Below, piece by piece: positions 43,657 to 53,600 of a DNA stretch of 64,000 bases. The stretch spans positions 4,439,357 to 4,503,356 of the forward strand of contig NZ_CP036343.1 of the NCBI RefSeq assembly GCF_007746795.1, read 5' to 3'. Both the position numbers and the translations under genes were made by a program. The notes below the pieces were generated by a model, which searched no databases, was not told where the DNA came from, and saw only the letters and a list, made by a program, of their open reading frames with translations. The first letter of the stretch is position 1. Each line of letters begins with the position of its first letter. The DNA is from Gimesia algae. GTDB lineage: Bacteria > Planctomycetota > Planctomycetia > Planctomycetales > Planctomycetaceae.

Positions 43657-44697
43657 ATGGCAGACAAAGCAAAGGTTGCACTTATCATCAGTGAAACGTC
43701 TGCGCATCTCGGCGCGTATTTCCCGGCACTCGCCTCTTGTGAAGACATCAGCGAAGTCATCCTCAGCGATGAAGGTCAGAAGCATGTCGAGGAAGCCCGC
43801 AAAAAGCTGGGTGATAAACTCACGCGGGTCTATAACAGCCCTGCAGAACTTTTTCAGAAAGAGAAGCCGGATCTGGCGCTGATTACGCTCGAAGCCGGTA
43901 AAGCCCCCGCAGCGATTGACATCGCGCTGGATCACGACTGCCCTGTCTTTGCAGAAAAACCTGCCTGTACGAATATCGATGCCTTTGAAGCTCTGGTGCA
44001 GAAAGCGGACAGCAAACATCTCAATCTGATGCTGGCGCTGGCCAATCGGAACAATCCCGAAGTCAAAGCTGCCCGCCGCATGATTCGCAAAGGGACGCTC
44101 GGAAAGATTTACGGCATCGAACTCAATTTCATTGCCGACCAGACCCGCTTGACCAGCAAGAGCTATCAGTCCGGCTGGTTTGCACAGAAAGCACGCGCAG
44201 GGGGCGGACACCTGATCTGGCTGGGCATTCACTGGCTTGACCTGGGCATGTATATTACCGATTCCAAAATTACCGATGTCAGCGGTTTCATCACCAATAT
44301 CGGTGGTCAGCCTCTCGATGTGGAAGATTCAGCCGCTCTCAGCCTCAAGTTCGACAAAGGCTTCCTGGGGACGATGACCTCCGGATATTATACCAATCGA
44401 GGTAAACAGTCGCTGATTAAAATCTGGGGCTCCAAAGGCTGGCTGGAAATGGATTACTCCACCGGCAAGCACCTGCAATGGTCTCTCAATTCAGATAAAC
44501 CAGGCACGGTCCATAAATTCGAAGAATCCATTCAACCTCGTGGCTACTCCCCCTGTGTGCATGCCGCCGTGCGATCGGTTCTGGATAAGGAACCTCCCAC
44601 GCTCGACAGCCACGACAGTCTGCAGGTGTTAAGAACCATCTATGCAGCTTACAAGGCTGCTGAGATCGGAGAGACGCAACACATCCGTATCGACTGA
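43657..44697 (+). CDS. Gfo/Idh/MocA oxidoreductase, cytosolic
   Basis: 346 aa with no signal. N-terminal Rossmann region ('KVALIISETSAHLGAYFPAL'), where the usual GxGxxG is weak, so cofactor binding may differ. The EKPACTN motif keeps the catalytic Lys/Pro context. The C-terminal domain has 'GGGHLIWLGIHWLDLGMYITD' and GGQPLDVEDSAALSL. It lies right after the Tat-borne paralogue and probably works in the same sugar-oxidation step. AGAGAAAG precedes the start. Its 3' end is 18 bp before the convergent sulfatase gene. Confidence 0.82.
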   Translation: MADKAKVALIISETSAHLGAYFPALASCEDISEVILSDEGQKHVEEARKKLGDKLTRVYNSPAELFQKEKPDLALITLEAGKAPAAIDIALDHDCPVFAEKPACTNIDAFEALVQKADSKHLNLMLALANRNNPEVKAARRMIRKGTLGKIYGIELNFIADQTRLTSKSYQSGWFAQKARAGGGHLIWLGIHWLDLGMYITDSKITDVSGFITNIGGQPLDVEDSAALSLKFDKGFLGTMTSGYYTNRGKQSLIKIWGSKGWLEMDYSTGKHLQWSLNSDKPGTVHKFEESIQPRGYSPCVHAAVRSVLDKEPPTLDSHDSLQVLRTIYAAYKAAEIGETQHIRID

Positions 44698-44715
44698 AGG
44701 GTTCTTCGCAACTAC

Positions 44716-46176
44716 TTAACGCTGTGAATAGGTGTGTCCCAGATCATTCGTGCGAATGTCTTTTAATTTCTCGGCGAGTTTCTCTTTAAACACCTTCACT
44801 GTCAACTGGTTTTCCGGTCGTTCAGCCAGATTGGTAAACTGCCGTGGATCATTCTGCATGTCATACAATTCGATTCCACCGGAAGCATCTTCCTTGTATT
44901 GGATATAGGCCCAGCGTTCATCTCGCAGTAGAAAGCCACGGTTCCCCTTGTTTCGCGGGTCCACGCTGAATGCGGTATCACGCACGCGCCTGGTGGGATC
45001 ATCCAGGAGTGGTGACAGATCTTTGCCCTGAATACCAGCCGGAATCTTTAAACTACATAGGCTGCTGATGGTGGGATATAAGTCCAGCAACTCAACCAGC
45101 GAATTACAAACCGCGGGCTGCTTGCCGGGTACACTGATGATCAAAGGAACTGCCGCCGACTCTTCATGCAGACTCACCTTGGCCCAAAAGTCATGTTCGC
45201 CTAGATGATAGCCGTGATCGCTGGTGAAGATCACGATCGTCCGATCCTCAATGCCCGCCTGTTTGACGGCATCTAGAACTTTTCCCACCTGTGCATCCAT
45301 GTAGGCCACCGATGCCAGGTATCCACCCACCGCTTTTTTCTGACGTCTGACATCCATTTTCATATTCAAACTGGTTTTGTAATTAATCCCCAGCTTGGGA
45401 ATGTCAGCCCAGTCTCCATCCACTTTTTCAGGCAGCACATGTTTGGAATAGGGCAGAAAAGGAGGAAAGTAGGTCTGCGGCGCGACAAATGGTACATGCG
45501 GTCTCACAAAACCAACGCCCAGAAAGAAAGGTTCGTCTTTATGTTTCGCGATCAGTTCGACTGCTTTCCGCGCAGTCTTACCGTCAGAGTGCACCAGATC
45601 ATCGCCGTCTGCTTCAACTACTACGAACGTATTTCCTCCGACCGCGGGTTTCTTTCCATCCGGGTTGTTTTCCAGTGTTTCCCCATTCCCGGGAGCAGTC
45701 CATTCAGGGCCCTGGCTGTTGAATCGCTCGGTCCATGAAGCAGGATCATCAGTGCCATCGTTTCCTTTTTCAATATCACCGGGAACACCCATGTGATAAA
45801 TTTTACTGACGCGGGCTGAGTAATAGCCGTGATTTTTGAAATGTTGCGCCCAGGTAGGACGGTCACCAATATACGCCCGCGGGCTTACATAACCGTACGC
45901 TTTAGAGGCATGGGGATAATACCCCGACATAAAAGAAGCTCGGGAAGGACCGCAATACGTCGCCTGACAGTAAGCATGCGTGAAACGCGTCCCCCGGGCT
46001 GCGATGCTATCGATGTGGGGAGTCTGACATACCTGATTCCCATAACAGGAGAGCGCGGTTGCCGTCAGATCGTCTGAGATAATAAACAGCACGTTATATG
46101 GTTTTTCGGCCGCATGAATCTGGTTCGAGCAGAACAGCAGGCAGCAGGCAATAAACTGAAAAGCAGACAATTTCAT
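44716..46176 (-). CDS. Secreted sulfatase (iduronate-2-sulfatase-like)
   Basis: 486 aa. Signal peptide about 1-22. Asp35-Asp36 (FIISDDLTATALSCYG) bind metal. CGPSRASFMSGYYP is the classic formylglycine signature (Cys75). Further family segments: GHHLGEHDFWAK-like 'HGYHLGEHDFWAKVSLHEES' and GVGFVRPHVPFVAPQ. This looks like the sulfatase subgroup that includes iduronate- and choline-sulfatases. It removes sulfate from polymeric or small esters outside the cytoplasm. Together with the first sulfatase and the deacetylase it suggests use of a sulfated, acylated glycan. Confidence 0.9.
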   Translation of the reverse strand: MKLSAFQFIACCLLFCSNQIHAAEKPYNVLFIISDDLTATALSCYGNQVCQTPHIDSIAARGTRFTHAYCQATYCGPSRASFMSGYYPHASKAYGYVSPRAYIGDRPTWAQHFKNHGYYSARVSKIYHMGVPGDIEKGNDGTDDPASWTERFNSQGPEWTAPGNGETLENNPDGKKPAVGGNTFVVVEADGDDLVHSDGKTARKAVELIAKHKDEPFFLGVGFVRPHVPFVAPQTYFPPFLPYSKHVLPEKVDGDWADIPKLGINYKTSLNMKMDVRRQKKAVGGYLASVAYMDAQVGKVLDAVKQAGIEDRTIVIFTSDHGYHLGEHDFWAKVSLHEESAAVPLIISVPGKQPAVCNSLVELLDLYPTISSLCSLKIPAGIQGKDLSPLLDDPTRRVRDTAFSVDPRNKGNRGFLLRDERWAYIQYKEDASGGIELYDMQNDPRQFTNLAERPENQLTVKVFKEKLAEKLKDIRTNDLGHTYSQR

Positions 46177-46274
46177 CGTTCACCCTGGCGATCAGAAGAA
46201 AAGAATACCGATGCAACATTTTTCGTCACAGCAAACATTCATTCTATGATCCGCAGGAACAGGTCACAACTCTC

Positions 46275-47573
46275 TCAGTCATAATCGCCAGCTGGAATGA
46301 CATCTACGAATGAGACCCCCACGCGCAGTTCATCGAAGTCCGTGGAATAATTACTGACGATCTTAACCCGTTCGATACGCAGGTCAGGTGCCATCAGTCG
46401 GAGATCCACATCTTCCAGATCAGGATTCTGATTCAGGGGGGGATTCAACCAGAGATCCACTTCCTCCGCGCCCGGGCGAAACAGAATCCGCACAATAATT
46501 AATGCAGCCTGTCCGGAGAGGACCTCACTCGAGGCGGTATTGATTTCGGTACCATTCACCTGGCCCGCCGCCGCCCAGTTACCGCGGTCCGCAGACGCCA
46601 GTTTGCCAATTCGCAAGCTGGATTCTTCATTTCCGAAATCGAGATAAGCATAACGACCACCGCCAGCGTTGTCATAGGACTGCGCCATGAAGCTCAGCCA
46701 CAGAATTTCTCCGTCGGCTCCAAATCCTTTGGAGTCTGACAGTGCATTAGGCACCTGTTGCAAATCGATATGACGAACGGCGATGGTTTCAGAACCTGCC
46801 CCCGAACGATACTGTCCTCCTTTGGTTAACAGCATGTTGCCATACTGATCGGAAAACCCGAGCTGTCCAAACAGCCGCATATCGTTTTTCCCAAGATTCG
46901 CTTTCTTGGTATCGTGCACAATCGCAGATCGATTTCGTCCTTCATCATCCCAGGAACCAGCCCAGCCGACTCCACCTGTCAGATCGTTAATTCCCTCTGA
47001 TTGTTTTTCACCCAGGAGATTCTCAGAATAATTGAAGCCTTCATAGATAAATGGCTGAGCTGCTTTCCGCGCCATGAGAAATGTTTTTTTGACATAGTTC
47101 GACTCGAAGTTGATCGGTTCGAATGCCTTGTCTTCATCATAAGGCAACTGAAAGTCTTTGATGAACATCACCGAGAGATTAATGGTCGACACAATGCCAA
47201 TCCCGATTAACAGAAACCAGCGCCAGGTCAGGATTCGCTGTCCTGGCGCTGGTTTCTGTTTTGTTTTAGGTTCAGGCTTTGGTGGCACGGAATTAATCTC
47301 AATTTCCGTTTCCGCCGGCAGAATCAATGGCTCTTTGAGTTGTTTTTCCCGCTCACGTGCCTGTGCTTCACCAATCGAGCGAACCTGGAAACGCTCTCGC
47401 AGGTAGGAATGCAAAAACACGCGACGAAAGGCCTGGTCAGCATTTTCGCTGTCCGTCTTGATCCACTGCTCGAGCTGTCGCGCCTTTTCTTCGGAGAGCT
47501 CTTCCCCATCAAGATAGGCATCAATATCTTCGAGTGCAGTGCTTTCTGTGAGTTCCGTTTTAGTTTCCGACAT
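46275..47573 (-). CDS. Membrane anti-sigma-like protein with extracytoplasmic lectin-like domain
   Basis: 432 aa from ATG 47573, which lies inside the end of the upstream sigma gene (14-nt overlap), so the two are translationally coupled. Residues 1-70 are a cytosolic 'DAYLDGEELSEEKARQLEQWI' region as in FecR-like anti-sigma proteins. One membrane helix lies at about 120-145 (ILTWRWFLLIGIGIVSTINL). The rest is extracytoplasmic (IYEGFNYSENLLG...GGVGWAGSWDDEG), resembling LamG-like or jelly-roll domains that bind carbohydrates. It should hold its sigma partner at the membrane until an external signal arrives. The C-terminus has no known catalytic motif. Confidence 0.78.
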   Translation of the reverse strand: MSETKTELTESTALEDIDAYLDGEELSEEKARQLEQWIKTDSENADQAFRRVFLHSYLRERFQVRSIGEAQAREREKQLKEPLILPAETEIEINSVPPKPEPKTKQKPAPGQRILTWRWFLLIGIGIVSTINLSVMFIKDFQLPYDEDKAFEPINFESNYVKKTFLMARKAAQPFIYEGFNYSENLLGEKQSEGINDLTGGVGWAGSWDDEGRNRSAIVHDTKKANLGKNDMRLFGQLGFSDQYGNMLLTKGGQYRSGAGSETIAVRHIDLQQVPNALSDSKGFGADGEILWLSFMAQSYDNAGGGRYAYLDFGNEESSLRIGKLASADRGNWAAAGQVNGTEINTASSEVLSGQAALIIVRILFRPGAEEVDLWLNPPLNQNPDLEDVDLRLMAPDLRIERVKIVSNYSTDFDELRVGVSFVDVIPAGDYD

Positions 47574-48123
47574 TCGCTTCACCGGCAGCCCGCTTTTGAA
47601 CACAATCCATCAATGTGGTCCGAATTCGGGATAATGTTACTCGCACTGATCCCATCGAGGTTCCCAATTCGTCGGCAATCTGCTTTGGTTTTAAATCATC
47701 TGAATAGCGTAAACCAAGTAAACGCCGCGAACGCTCTGTTAACTGATCCAGGCAATACTCCAGTAAATCACGTTCTTCTGTCATTAACTGCTGAACCCGG
47801 GAGCAGGCATCTGCTAAAGCATCCATCGCTTCTCCCATGAACAATACCCGGTCACGACGCTTGCCACGATAAAAATCAGCGATTTTAATCTTTGCGATCC
47901 ACAGGGCCCAAGGCAGGAACGGACGAGAGTTGTCATATTCGTCATAGCGGATTGCAATTTCCGCAGCAACATCCTGGAGCAGATCCTCTGCATCACTGAA
48001 TTGAGGCGTGGAAGCCACTACAAATGCCATCAGAGAGGGTTGAACTTTCACCCAGTTTCGTGCGAGTTCAGCGCGGCTTCGCGCAGACTCTGTTTGCAGC
48101 GTTCTTGTTTGTGTCGCATCCAT
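47560..48123 (-). CDS. ECF sigma factor (Rhodopirellula/Verrucomicrobium type)
   Basis: 187 aa. Region 2 'FSDAEDLLQDVAAEIAIRYDEY' and 'FLPWALWIAKIKIADFYRGK', region 4 'LTERSRRLLGLRYSDDLKPK', then HTH 'QIADELGTSMGSVRVTLSRIRTTL'. This matches the TIGR02989 group that commonly comes with a membrane anti-sigma protein and DUF1501-type genes. Its stop overlaps the anti-sigma start. It is divergent from the DUF1501 gene at 48790, and could drive that promoter, but the binding site cannot be assigned. Confidence 0.88.
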   Translation of the reverse strand: MDATQTRTLQTESARSRAELARNWVKVQPSLMAFVVASTPQFSDAEDLLQDVAAEIAIRYDEYDNSRPFLPWALWIAKIKIADFYRGKRRDRVLFMGEAMDALADACSRVQQLMTEERDLLEYCLDQLTERSRRLLGLRYSDDLKPKQIADELGTSMGSVRVTLSRIRTTLMDCVQKRAAGEANVGN

Positions 48124-48789
48124 CGGGCACGTACATCTTTTCTTTAACAGTTAGTTTATTTTTTAAAGTAATGCCACCAGATGAAACAGAGCGATAGCGA
48201 AATTCTGGTCTGAGAGAAAAACTGTAATCTGGGCATTCACCAATAGCAATATTTTATATTGTAGTAGAATGTATTAAGATTAAATGAAGATACCGGAAGA
48301 ACTTTAAATCATTCAGGTAAAATTCCGAGGTTAGCACAATTCTCACTTTTTTAGAAATTTGTTGTTAACGTTTTGGGCTCTTTTGCGATATACAATAGAA
48401 GGCAGAATACCCCCTGCTGCAAAATCAGTTAATTCTGATAAAAATACACCTCATTCCCGCAGGATAAAGCTCTCAACAATTCGATTGCAGGCTGACTTTT
48501 CCTGACTCTCCTCACCGCGTTCAGTGCAATAAACACGTAAACGGACTATATTTTCAGGCTCTCAGTTTTGGGGAGACTGGACAACTCCTTACTACACCCA
48601 TCGATTTACAGAGACTCTCTGAGATAACGTCATACCCCCCCCCCCGGAGGCGGAATCGCGCTTGAGTTAAACCCACACATTCTGGTATAAACATACGCTG
48701 ATCCATAAGTCTGCCAGAAGCTTCATATTCAAAGAGCCAACCGCTGGCCCATTTGAATATGAACTCGCGAAAATAAACAGGGGGAATCG
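48124..48789. other. Long divergent promoter region with poly-C tract
   Basis: 666 bp between the sigma gene and DUF1501 with no supported gene; minus-strand frames here are chance. It includes a near-perfect dyad CAATAT-ttt-ATATTG near 48248, AT-rich stretches and an 11-C run at 48635-48645. It should hold both promoters and perhaps the sigma factor's own target. Confidence 0.4.
48635..48645 (+). repeat. C11 homopolymer tract
   Basis: Eleven consecutive C about 145 bp upstream of the DUF1501 start. Long poly-C runs slip easily and can vary promoter spacing; it might also be an artefact of assembly. Confidence 0.5.
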
Positions 48790-50199
48790 ATGCTGTCATT
48801 CTATAATGTACAGAATCAGCACTACTCCAGCACACGACGAAAGTTCCTGCAGATGGGAACACTCGGCTTTGCCGGACTGACTCTGACCGATCTTTTACGC
48901 GCGGAAGCACAATCAGGTATTGTCAATTCAAACAAATCCATCATCAATGTGCATCTGGATGGTGGCCCTCCACATATGGATATGATTGACCTGAAACCGG
49001 AAGCTCCCCCTGAAATCCGCGGAGAGTTTCTGCCGATCTCCACAAATGTCTCTGGTGTGCAATTATGCGAACTTCTGCCTCGCATGGCGGCCCAGGCAAA
49101 CCAGTTTGCCTTTATCAGATCGCTGGTCGGTTCTGCTGGCGCCCACGACGCATTCCAATGCCAGTCTGGGTTCAGCAAAAAAGATCTGGGCTCAACGGGC
49201 GGACGCCCTGCCCTGGGATCCGTCGTTTCGAAATTGAAAGGTACGCCAGAAGACCGTACCCCTTTATTCGTCGACCTGATGCAGGGTCGTGGACTGGTTC
49301 GAAACAGTGCCCGCCCTGGATTCCTCGGACCATCTTTCCAGCCATTCCGGCCCGATCTCTCGGACCTGTTTGAACGCCAGTTGGAAAAAGGGATGCAAAG
49401 TGAACTGAAGCGACTCGGCAATGATCACCAAGTCAGCCTGAAACTGAACCCCACTCTCAGCCTGCAACGACTGGAAAACCGCACGACACTGCTTTCCGAG
49501 TTGGATACGATCCGTAGCAGAGTGGACGCCAGCGGTATGATGGACGCCATGGACCGTTTTTCGCAACAAGCGGTCAGCATTCTCACATCGGGCCGCCTGG
49601 CGGATGCGCTGGACCTGTCGCAGGAAGATCCCGCTACCCTGGCGCGCTACACCCCGGCAAATCAAATAGAAAAACCTCGCTTTTATACCAGTGAAGGTCC
49701 TCAGGCTGTGAAAAAGTTTCTGCTGGCGCGACGTCTTGTAGAAGCGGGTGTCCGCTGTGTCAGTCTTTCCATCAGCGATTTTGATACGCACTCCAGCAAC
49801 TTCGATCGCCTCCGCCAGTTACTCCCGATTGTCGATCATGGATTGACTGCCCTCGTTACCGATCTGGAAGAACGAGGTATGCTGGACGATGTGACCATCA
49901 TCGCCTGGGGTGAGTTTGGACGTACTCCCCGCGTCAACTCCAAAAAAGGAGGTCGTGACCACTGGCCTCGCGTGGGGCCCGCCATTCTTGCCGGCGGCGG
50001 AATGCGCACCGGACAGGTCATCGGTGCGACGGATCGAACAGCCAGCGCCGTAAAAGAACGCCCCGTGCATTACAAAGATATCTTCGCCACGCTCTATCGT
50101 AATCTGGGTATCGATCCGCACGCTGTCACGATCGAGGATCCCCACGGTCGCCCGCAATATCTGCTCGACGCCGGCAGACATATCGCGGAACTCTCCTGA
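48790..50199 (+). CDS. DUF1501 protein, Tat-exported
   Basis: 469 aa. RBS GGGGGA. Twin-arginine leader TRRKFLQMGTLGFAGLTL. DUF1501 landmarks: 'INVHLDGGPPHMDMIDLKPEA', 'AGAHDAFQCQSGF', 'IAWGEFGRTPRVN' and 'GRDHWPRVGPAILAGGG'. The fold is alkaline-phosphatase/sulfatase-like (DUF1501 resembles AP-superfamily enzymes), but substrate and activity are unknown. Highly abundant in Planctomycetes, often with DUF1549/1553 partners. No such partner is adjacent here; it stands with DUF1080 and the DUF1592/1552 pair. Confidence 0.88.
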   Translation: MLSFYNVQNQHYSSTRRKFLQMGTLGFAGLTLTDLLRAEAQSGIVNSNKSIINVHLDGGPPHMDMIDLKPEAPPEIRGEFLPISTNVSGVQLCELLPRMAAQANQFAFIRSLVGSAGAHDAFQCQSGFSKKDLGSTGGRPALGSVVSKLKGTPEDRTPLFVDLMQGRGLVRNSARPGFLGPSFQPFRPDLSDLFERQLEKGMQSELKRLGNDHQVSLKLNPTLSLQRLENRTTLLSELDTIRSRVDASGMMDAMDRFSQQAVSILTSGRLADALDLSQEDPATLARYTPANQIEKPRFYTSEGPQAVKKFLLARRLVEAGVRCVSLSISDFDTHSSNFDRLRQLLPIVDHGLTALVTDLEERGMLDDVTIIAWGEFGRTPRVNSKKGGRDHWPRVGPAILAGGGMRTGQVIGATDRTASAVKERPVHYKDIFATLYRNLGIDPHAVTIEDPHGRPQYLLDAGRHIAELS

Positions 50200-50334
50200 A
50201 CCGTCTTCGGCATGAATGCGGCTACTACTTGTTTCGCTCGATTGCGACCGGTATGATCAAATTTACTTTGAGGGAACCCTCGCATGGTAGCCGCATCACT
50301 GAAACAACCGCTTTCGAACAGGAAAGATTCGACG

Positions 50335-51057
50335 ATGAAACAAAGACTCACAATCGGAATGGTTCTAATTGTTCTCAGCAGTTCTATCGCAGTACAAGCC
50401 GCTGACCTGCCGCAATATAAACCACTCTTCAACGGCAAAGATCTCACCGGCTGGGTGAATGTCAACACCGACAAAGATACCTGGTATGTTAAAGATGGCA
50501 TGCTGGTTTGCACGGGACATCCCATCGGCGTGATGCGCAGCGACAAGCAGTATGAAAATTTTCTATTGCATATCGAATGGCGTCACATGGAAGCGGGTGG
50601 CAACTCGGGTGTTTTCGCCTGGAGCGAAGGAACCGTTCCGGAGGGCAGACGACTTCCTAAAGGGATGGAGATCCAGATGCTCGAACTCGACTGGGTCAAT
50701 CAGCATAAACACAAAGATGGTAGCCTGCCTCCGATTGCGTATGTGCACGGTGAACTCTTCGGCGCCAACGGCCTCATTACTACACCTGATAACCCACGGG
50801 GTACACGCAGCAAATCGATTGAAAACCGTTGCAAAGGGAAAGGACAATGGAACGTGTATGATGTCGTCTGTGTGGATGGGGTGGTCAAACTTTCCGTCAA
50901 CGGAAAATTTGTCAACGGTGTACGCAACGCGTCGATCAAAAAAGGCTATCTCTGCCTGGAATCAGAAGGAGCGGAAATCCAGTTCCGCAATATCCAGATT
51001 ATGGAACTCCCCCCCGGGATCACAACTCAGGAACAAACCGCACCTCGGCTGAAATAA
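50335..51057 (+). CDS. DUF1080 (3-keto-disaccharide hydrolase-type) secreted protein
   Basis: 240 aa from the ATG at 50335 (GGAAAG upstream); a longer frame to 50284 lacks a leader. Signal peptide ([17 protein letters not shown]). DUF1080 landmarks: '[13 protein letters not shown]', '[16 protein letters not shown]', '[16 protein letters not shown]', '[11 protein letters not shown]' and '[13 protein letters not shown]'. The family is a concanavalin-like sandwich; some members hydrolyse 3-keto-disaccharides, linking to Gfo/Idh/MocA sugar oxidation in this window. Exact substrate unknown. Confidence 0.88.
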   Translation: MKQRLTIGMVLIVLSSSIAVQAADLPQYKPLFNGKDLTGWVNVNTDKDTWYVKDGMLVCTGHPIGVMRSDKQYENFLLHIEWRHMEAGGNSGVFAWSEGTVPEGRRLPKGMEIQMLELDWVNQHKHKDGSLPPIAYVHGELFGANGLITTPDNPRGTRSKSIENRCKGKGQWNVYDVVCVDGVVKLSVNGKFVNGVRNASIKKGYLCLESEGAEIQFRNIQIMELPPGITTQEQTAPRLK

Positions 51058-51139
51058 CGTAGACCTGCTGATAACATAAACACAGCCAGTTCCTAAACTA
51101 ACCTCAGTAATTCAAAGGAGTTGTGGCTGGTCCAGATTC

Positions 51140-51168
51140 TTGACGATCGGTTTGGGACAGTATATAAT
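51140..51168 (+). promoter_or_regulatory. Near-consensus sigma-70 promoter for the DUF1592/1552 genes
   Basis: TTGACG at 51140-51145, a 17-bp spacer and TATAAT at 51163-51168. Transcription should begin near 51175, leaving a ~95-nt leader before ATG 51271. Confidence 0.78.
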
Positions 51169-51177
51169 AGGGACATA

Positions 51178-51232
51178 CAGGTCCGCTGCCCAGCGGGCCT
51201 GTCTGCGTAACCTCTATATAAGGGCTTACGCA
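51178..51232 (+). promoter_or_regulatory. Two hairpins in the 5' leader
   Basis: Hairpin 1 (51178-51201) pairs CAGGtCCGCT with AGCGGgCCTG around gccc. Hairpin 2 (51204-51232) pairs TGCGTAA with TTACGCA with an inner CCT/AGG pair. They sit just downstream of the expected transcript start and could stabilise or regulate the mRNA. No T-run follows, so classical attenuation is unlikely. Confidence 0.5.
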
Positions 51233-51270
51233 AACGCATTCCCTCCTTATTTTTCCTGCCTGAGACTGTG

Positions 51271-53586
51271 ATGCGATTTATGATTCCCAACCCGCAATCG
51301 AAGCCTCTCCGAATTTGGACTACTGCTGTTTCCCTGCTCGGATCAGTCGGCTGTCTCCTGATGAACGCACAGACTGCATCTGCTGGTTCTGAATCCAAAC
51401 CTCAAACAGGCGCGGCCATCTATCGTAAACTCTGCATTACATGTCACGCGACAAATGGGAAGGGTGTGACTGACAAAGCCAATCCCTTCCACGGCCGAAA
51501 AACACTCGACGAGCTGACCATGCTCATCGAAAAAACCATGCCCGAAGAAGATCCCGAACTCTGCGAAGGGGAAGACGCCCGGCAGGTGGCAGCATATGTC
51601 CTGCAGCATTTTTTCACATCCCCTGCCGAGCAGGACAATCAGAGCGCACGGGTTCAATTATCTCACATGACGGTACGACAGTACCTGTATACTACGGCGG
51701 ACCTGATATCATCGTTTCTGGGAACCGCAAAAACCACCACCAGCGAACGGGGATTACGCGCGGAATATTTCTCAACGCGTAATTTCCGCGGTGACAAACG
51801 GGTTGAAAAACGTATTGATCCCGTCGTGAACTTTCAGTTTGGTGATAAGACGCCTGTCGACAAAATCACGAACGCTGAAGAATTTTCCATGAAATGGGAA
51901 GGCTCAGTGCTGGCTGAGGAAACGGGCGACTACGACTTCATTCTCAAAACAGAAAACGGGGCGCGACTGTGGGTGAACGAGCAGGAACCAATCATTGATG
52001 AATGGGTCAGTTCTCAGGGACGCGCTAAAGAACACAAAGCGACGATCCGTCTGCTGGCAGGCAAACCCTATACTTTGAAATTACATGTATTCAAATACAA
52101 AGAGAAATCTTCGTCCGTCGTACTTGAGTGGAAACCACCTCATAAGGCTCAGGAAGTCATCCCGGCCAGGAACCTGACTCCACAACAGGTGCCCGGCACC
52201 TTTATCTGTTCGACTATTTTCCCTCCTGATGACAGTGTCTCCGGTTACGAACGCGGTATTGCAGTATCCAAATCATGGGACGAAGCGACTACCTCCGCGG
52301 CGCTCGAAGTCATGGCAATCGTAATCAAACATCTGGATCGGATGGCGGGTACAAAACAGGATGATAAGAACAGAGCCGAAAAAATCAGACAGTTCTGCCA
52401 GCGCTTTGCAGAACAGGCATTTCGTCGTCCTCTGACAGACGAGCAGAAAGCCTTTTTCGTCGATCAACATTTCCAACAGAAGTTACCCCTGGAGTTTGCT
52501 ACCAAGCGGTCCATTCTGCTGATCTTAAAGTCTCCCCGTTTCCTCTATACCGACCGCGAGTTTACTGCGCCAGACGGTTTTGACATCGCTTCACGTCTCT
52601 CTTATGGCTTATGGGATTCCATGCCTGATCGGCAACTGTATGATGCTGCCAAAGCAGGACGGCTGAAAACTCCAGAGCAGATCAGACAGCAGTCCCAGCG
52701 GATGCTTAAAGATCCACGCGCCCAGGCGAAGCTGCGTTATTTCTTCCATCACTGGCTGCAACTCGATGAAAAAGAAGAACTCGCGAAAGACAAAGAACTC
52801 TTTCCCGATTTTGATGGGCAGGTCGTTTCCGACCTGAGAACTTCACTCGACCTGTTTATTGATGATGTGGTCTGGAGTGGTGGTTCCGATTACCGTCAGT
52901 TACTGCTGGCAGATTATGTTTATCTCAACCCGCGTCTGGCGAAAGTTTATGGCGTGGAGCCGCCTGAGGATCAGGAATTCCAGAAAGTATCCCTCGACCA
53001 GGACAAACGGGCTGGCGTAATTACGCACCCCTACCTGATGGCCAACTTCGCATATCACAACTTGAGTTCGCCTATCCACCGTGGTGTGTTTGTGACCCGT
53101 CGGCTATTGGGGCGATCCCTCAAGCCGCCACCTCAGGCTACCGAATTTAAAGACGGTGATTTCAAACCAGGTATGACCACCCGCGAAAAAGTGGCGCTCA
53201 TTACAAAACCATCTGCCTGTATGTCCTGCCACAGTATCATTAATCCACTTGGTTTTAGCTTGGAGCACTTTGACGCGATTGGCCGATACAGAGAAAAAGA
53301 AGCAGAACGAACCATTAACGCCTCATCCGAGCTGCCGGCTCTCTCGGGTGTCCCCGCCAGATTTAATGGCGCACGTGATCTGGCAGAGTTTATTGCCAGC
53401 GATCACCAGGCGCATGCTGCCTTTGTTGATCAGTTGTTCCACCAGGCGGTTAAACAACCGATTAACGCCTATGGACAGAATATCCGTGAAGAATTAACCA
53501 CAAATTTTGAAAAATCCGGTTATAATATACAACAGCTTTTGATCGAAATCATGCAGGTTGCTGCCTTACATCAACCTCAATCCTGA
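51271..53586 (+). CDS. Cytochrome c / PA14 / DUF1587-1592-1588-1585 protein
   Basis: 771 aa from ATG 51271 (a GTG is one codon earlier). Signal peptide to about residue 38. A haem-binding [11 protein letters not shown] follows (Cys55, Cys58, His59). A PA14-like carbohydrate-binding domain (about 165-295, '[20 protein letters not shown]'...'[19 protein letters not shown]') is inserted. The rest (about 300-771) holds the planctomycete cytochrome DUF1592 and DUF1588 segments ([22 protein letters not shown]; '[20 protein letters not shown]'; [19 protein letters not shown]) and a C-terminal DUF1585-like tail. Exported, electron transfer plus carbohydrate binding likely. It is translated just before its usual partner DUF1552. 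Confidence 0.87.
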   Translation: MRFMIPNPQSKPLRIWTTAVSLLGSVGCLLMNAQTASAGSESKPQTGAAIYRKLCITCHATNGKGVTDKANPFHGRKTLDELTMLIEKTMPEEDPELCEGEDARQVAAYVLQHFFTSPAEQDNQSARVQLSHMTVRQYLYTTADLISSFLGTAKTTTSERGLRAEYFSTRNFRGDKRVEKRIDPVVNFQFGDKTPVDKITNAEEFSMKWEGSVLAEETGDYDFILKTENGARLWVNEQEPIIDEWVSSQGRAKEHKATIRLLAGKPYTLKLHVFKYKEKSSSVVLEWKPPHKAQEVIPARNLTPQQVPGTFICSTIFPPDDSVSGYERGIAVSKSWDEATTSAALEVMAIVIKHLDRMAGTKQDDKNRAEKIRQFCQRFAEQAFRRPLTDEQKAFFVDQHFQQKLPLEFATKRSILLILKSPRFLYTDREFTAPDGFDIASRLSYGLWDSMPDRQLYDAAKAGRLKTPEQIRQQSQRMLKDPRAQAKLRYFFHHWLQLDEKEELAKDKELFPDFDGQVVSDLRTSLDLFIDDVVWSGGSDYRQLLLADYVYLNPRLAKVYGVEPPEDQEFQKVSLDQDKRAGVITHPYLMANFAYHNLSSPIHRGVFVTRRLLGRSLKPPPQATEFKDGDFKPGMTTREKVALITKPSACMSCHSIINPLGFSLEHFDAIGRYREKEAERTINASSELPALSGVPARFNGARDLAEFIASDHQAHAAFVDQLFHQAVKQPINAYGQNIREELTTNFEKSGYNIQQLLIEIMQVAALHQPQS

Positions 53587-53600
53587 GAAAGAGACAGACC

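Noticed and set aside
48554-48910. 118-aa minus-strand frame over the DUF1501 start
   Set aside because: It is antisense to the real N-terminus and includes the poly-C tract; residues follow from the other strand's codons.
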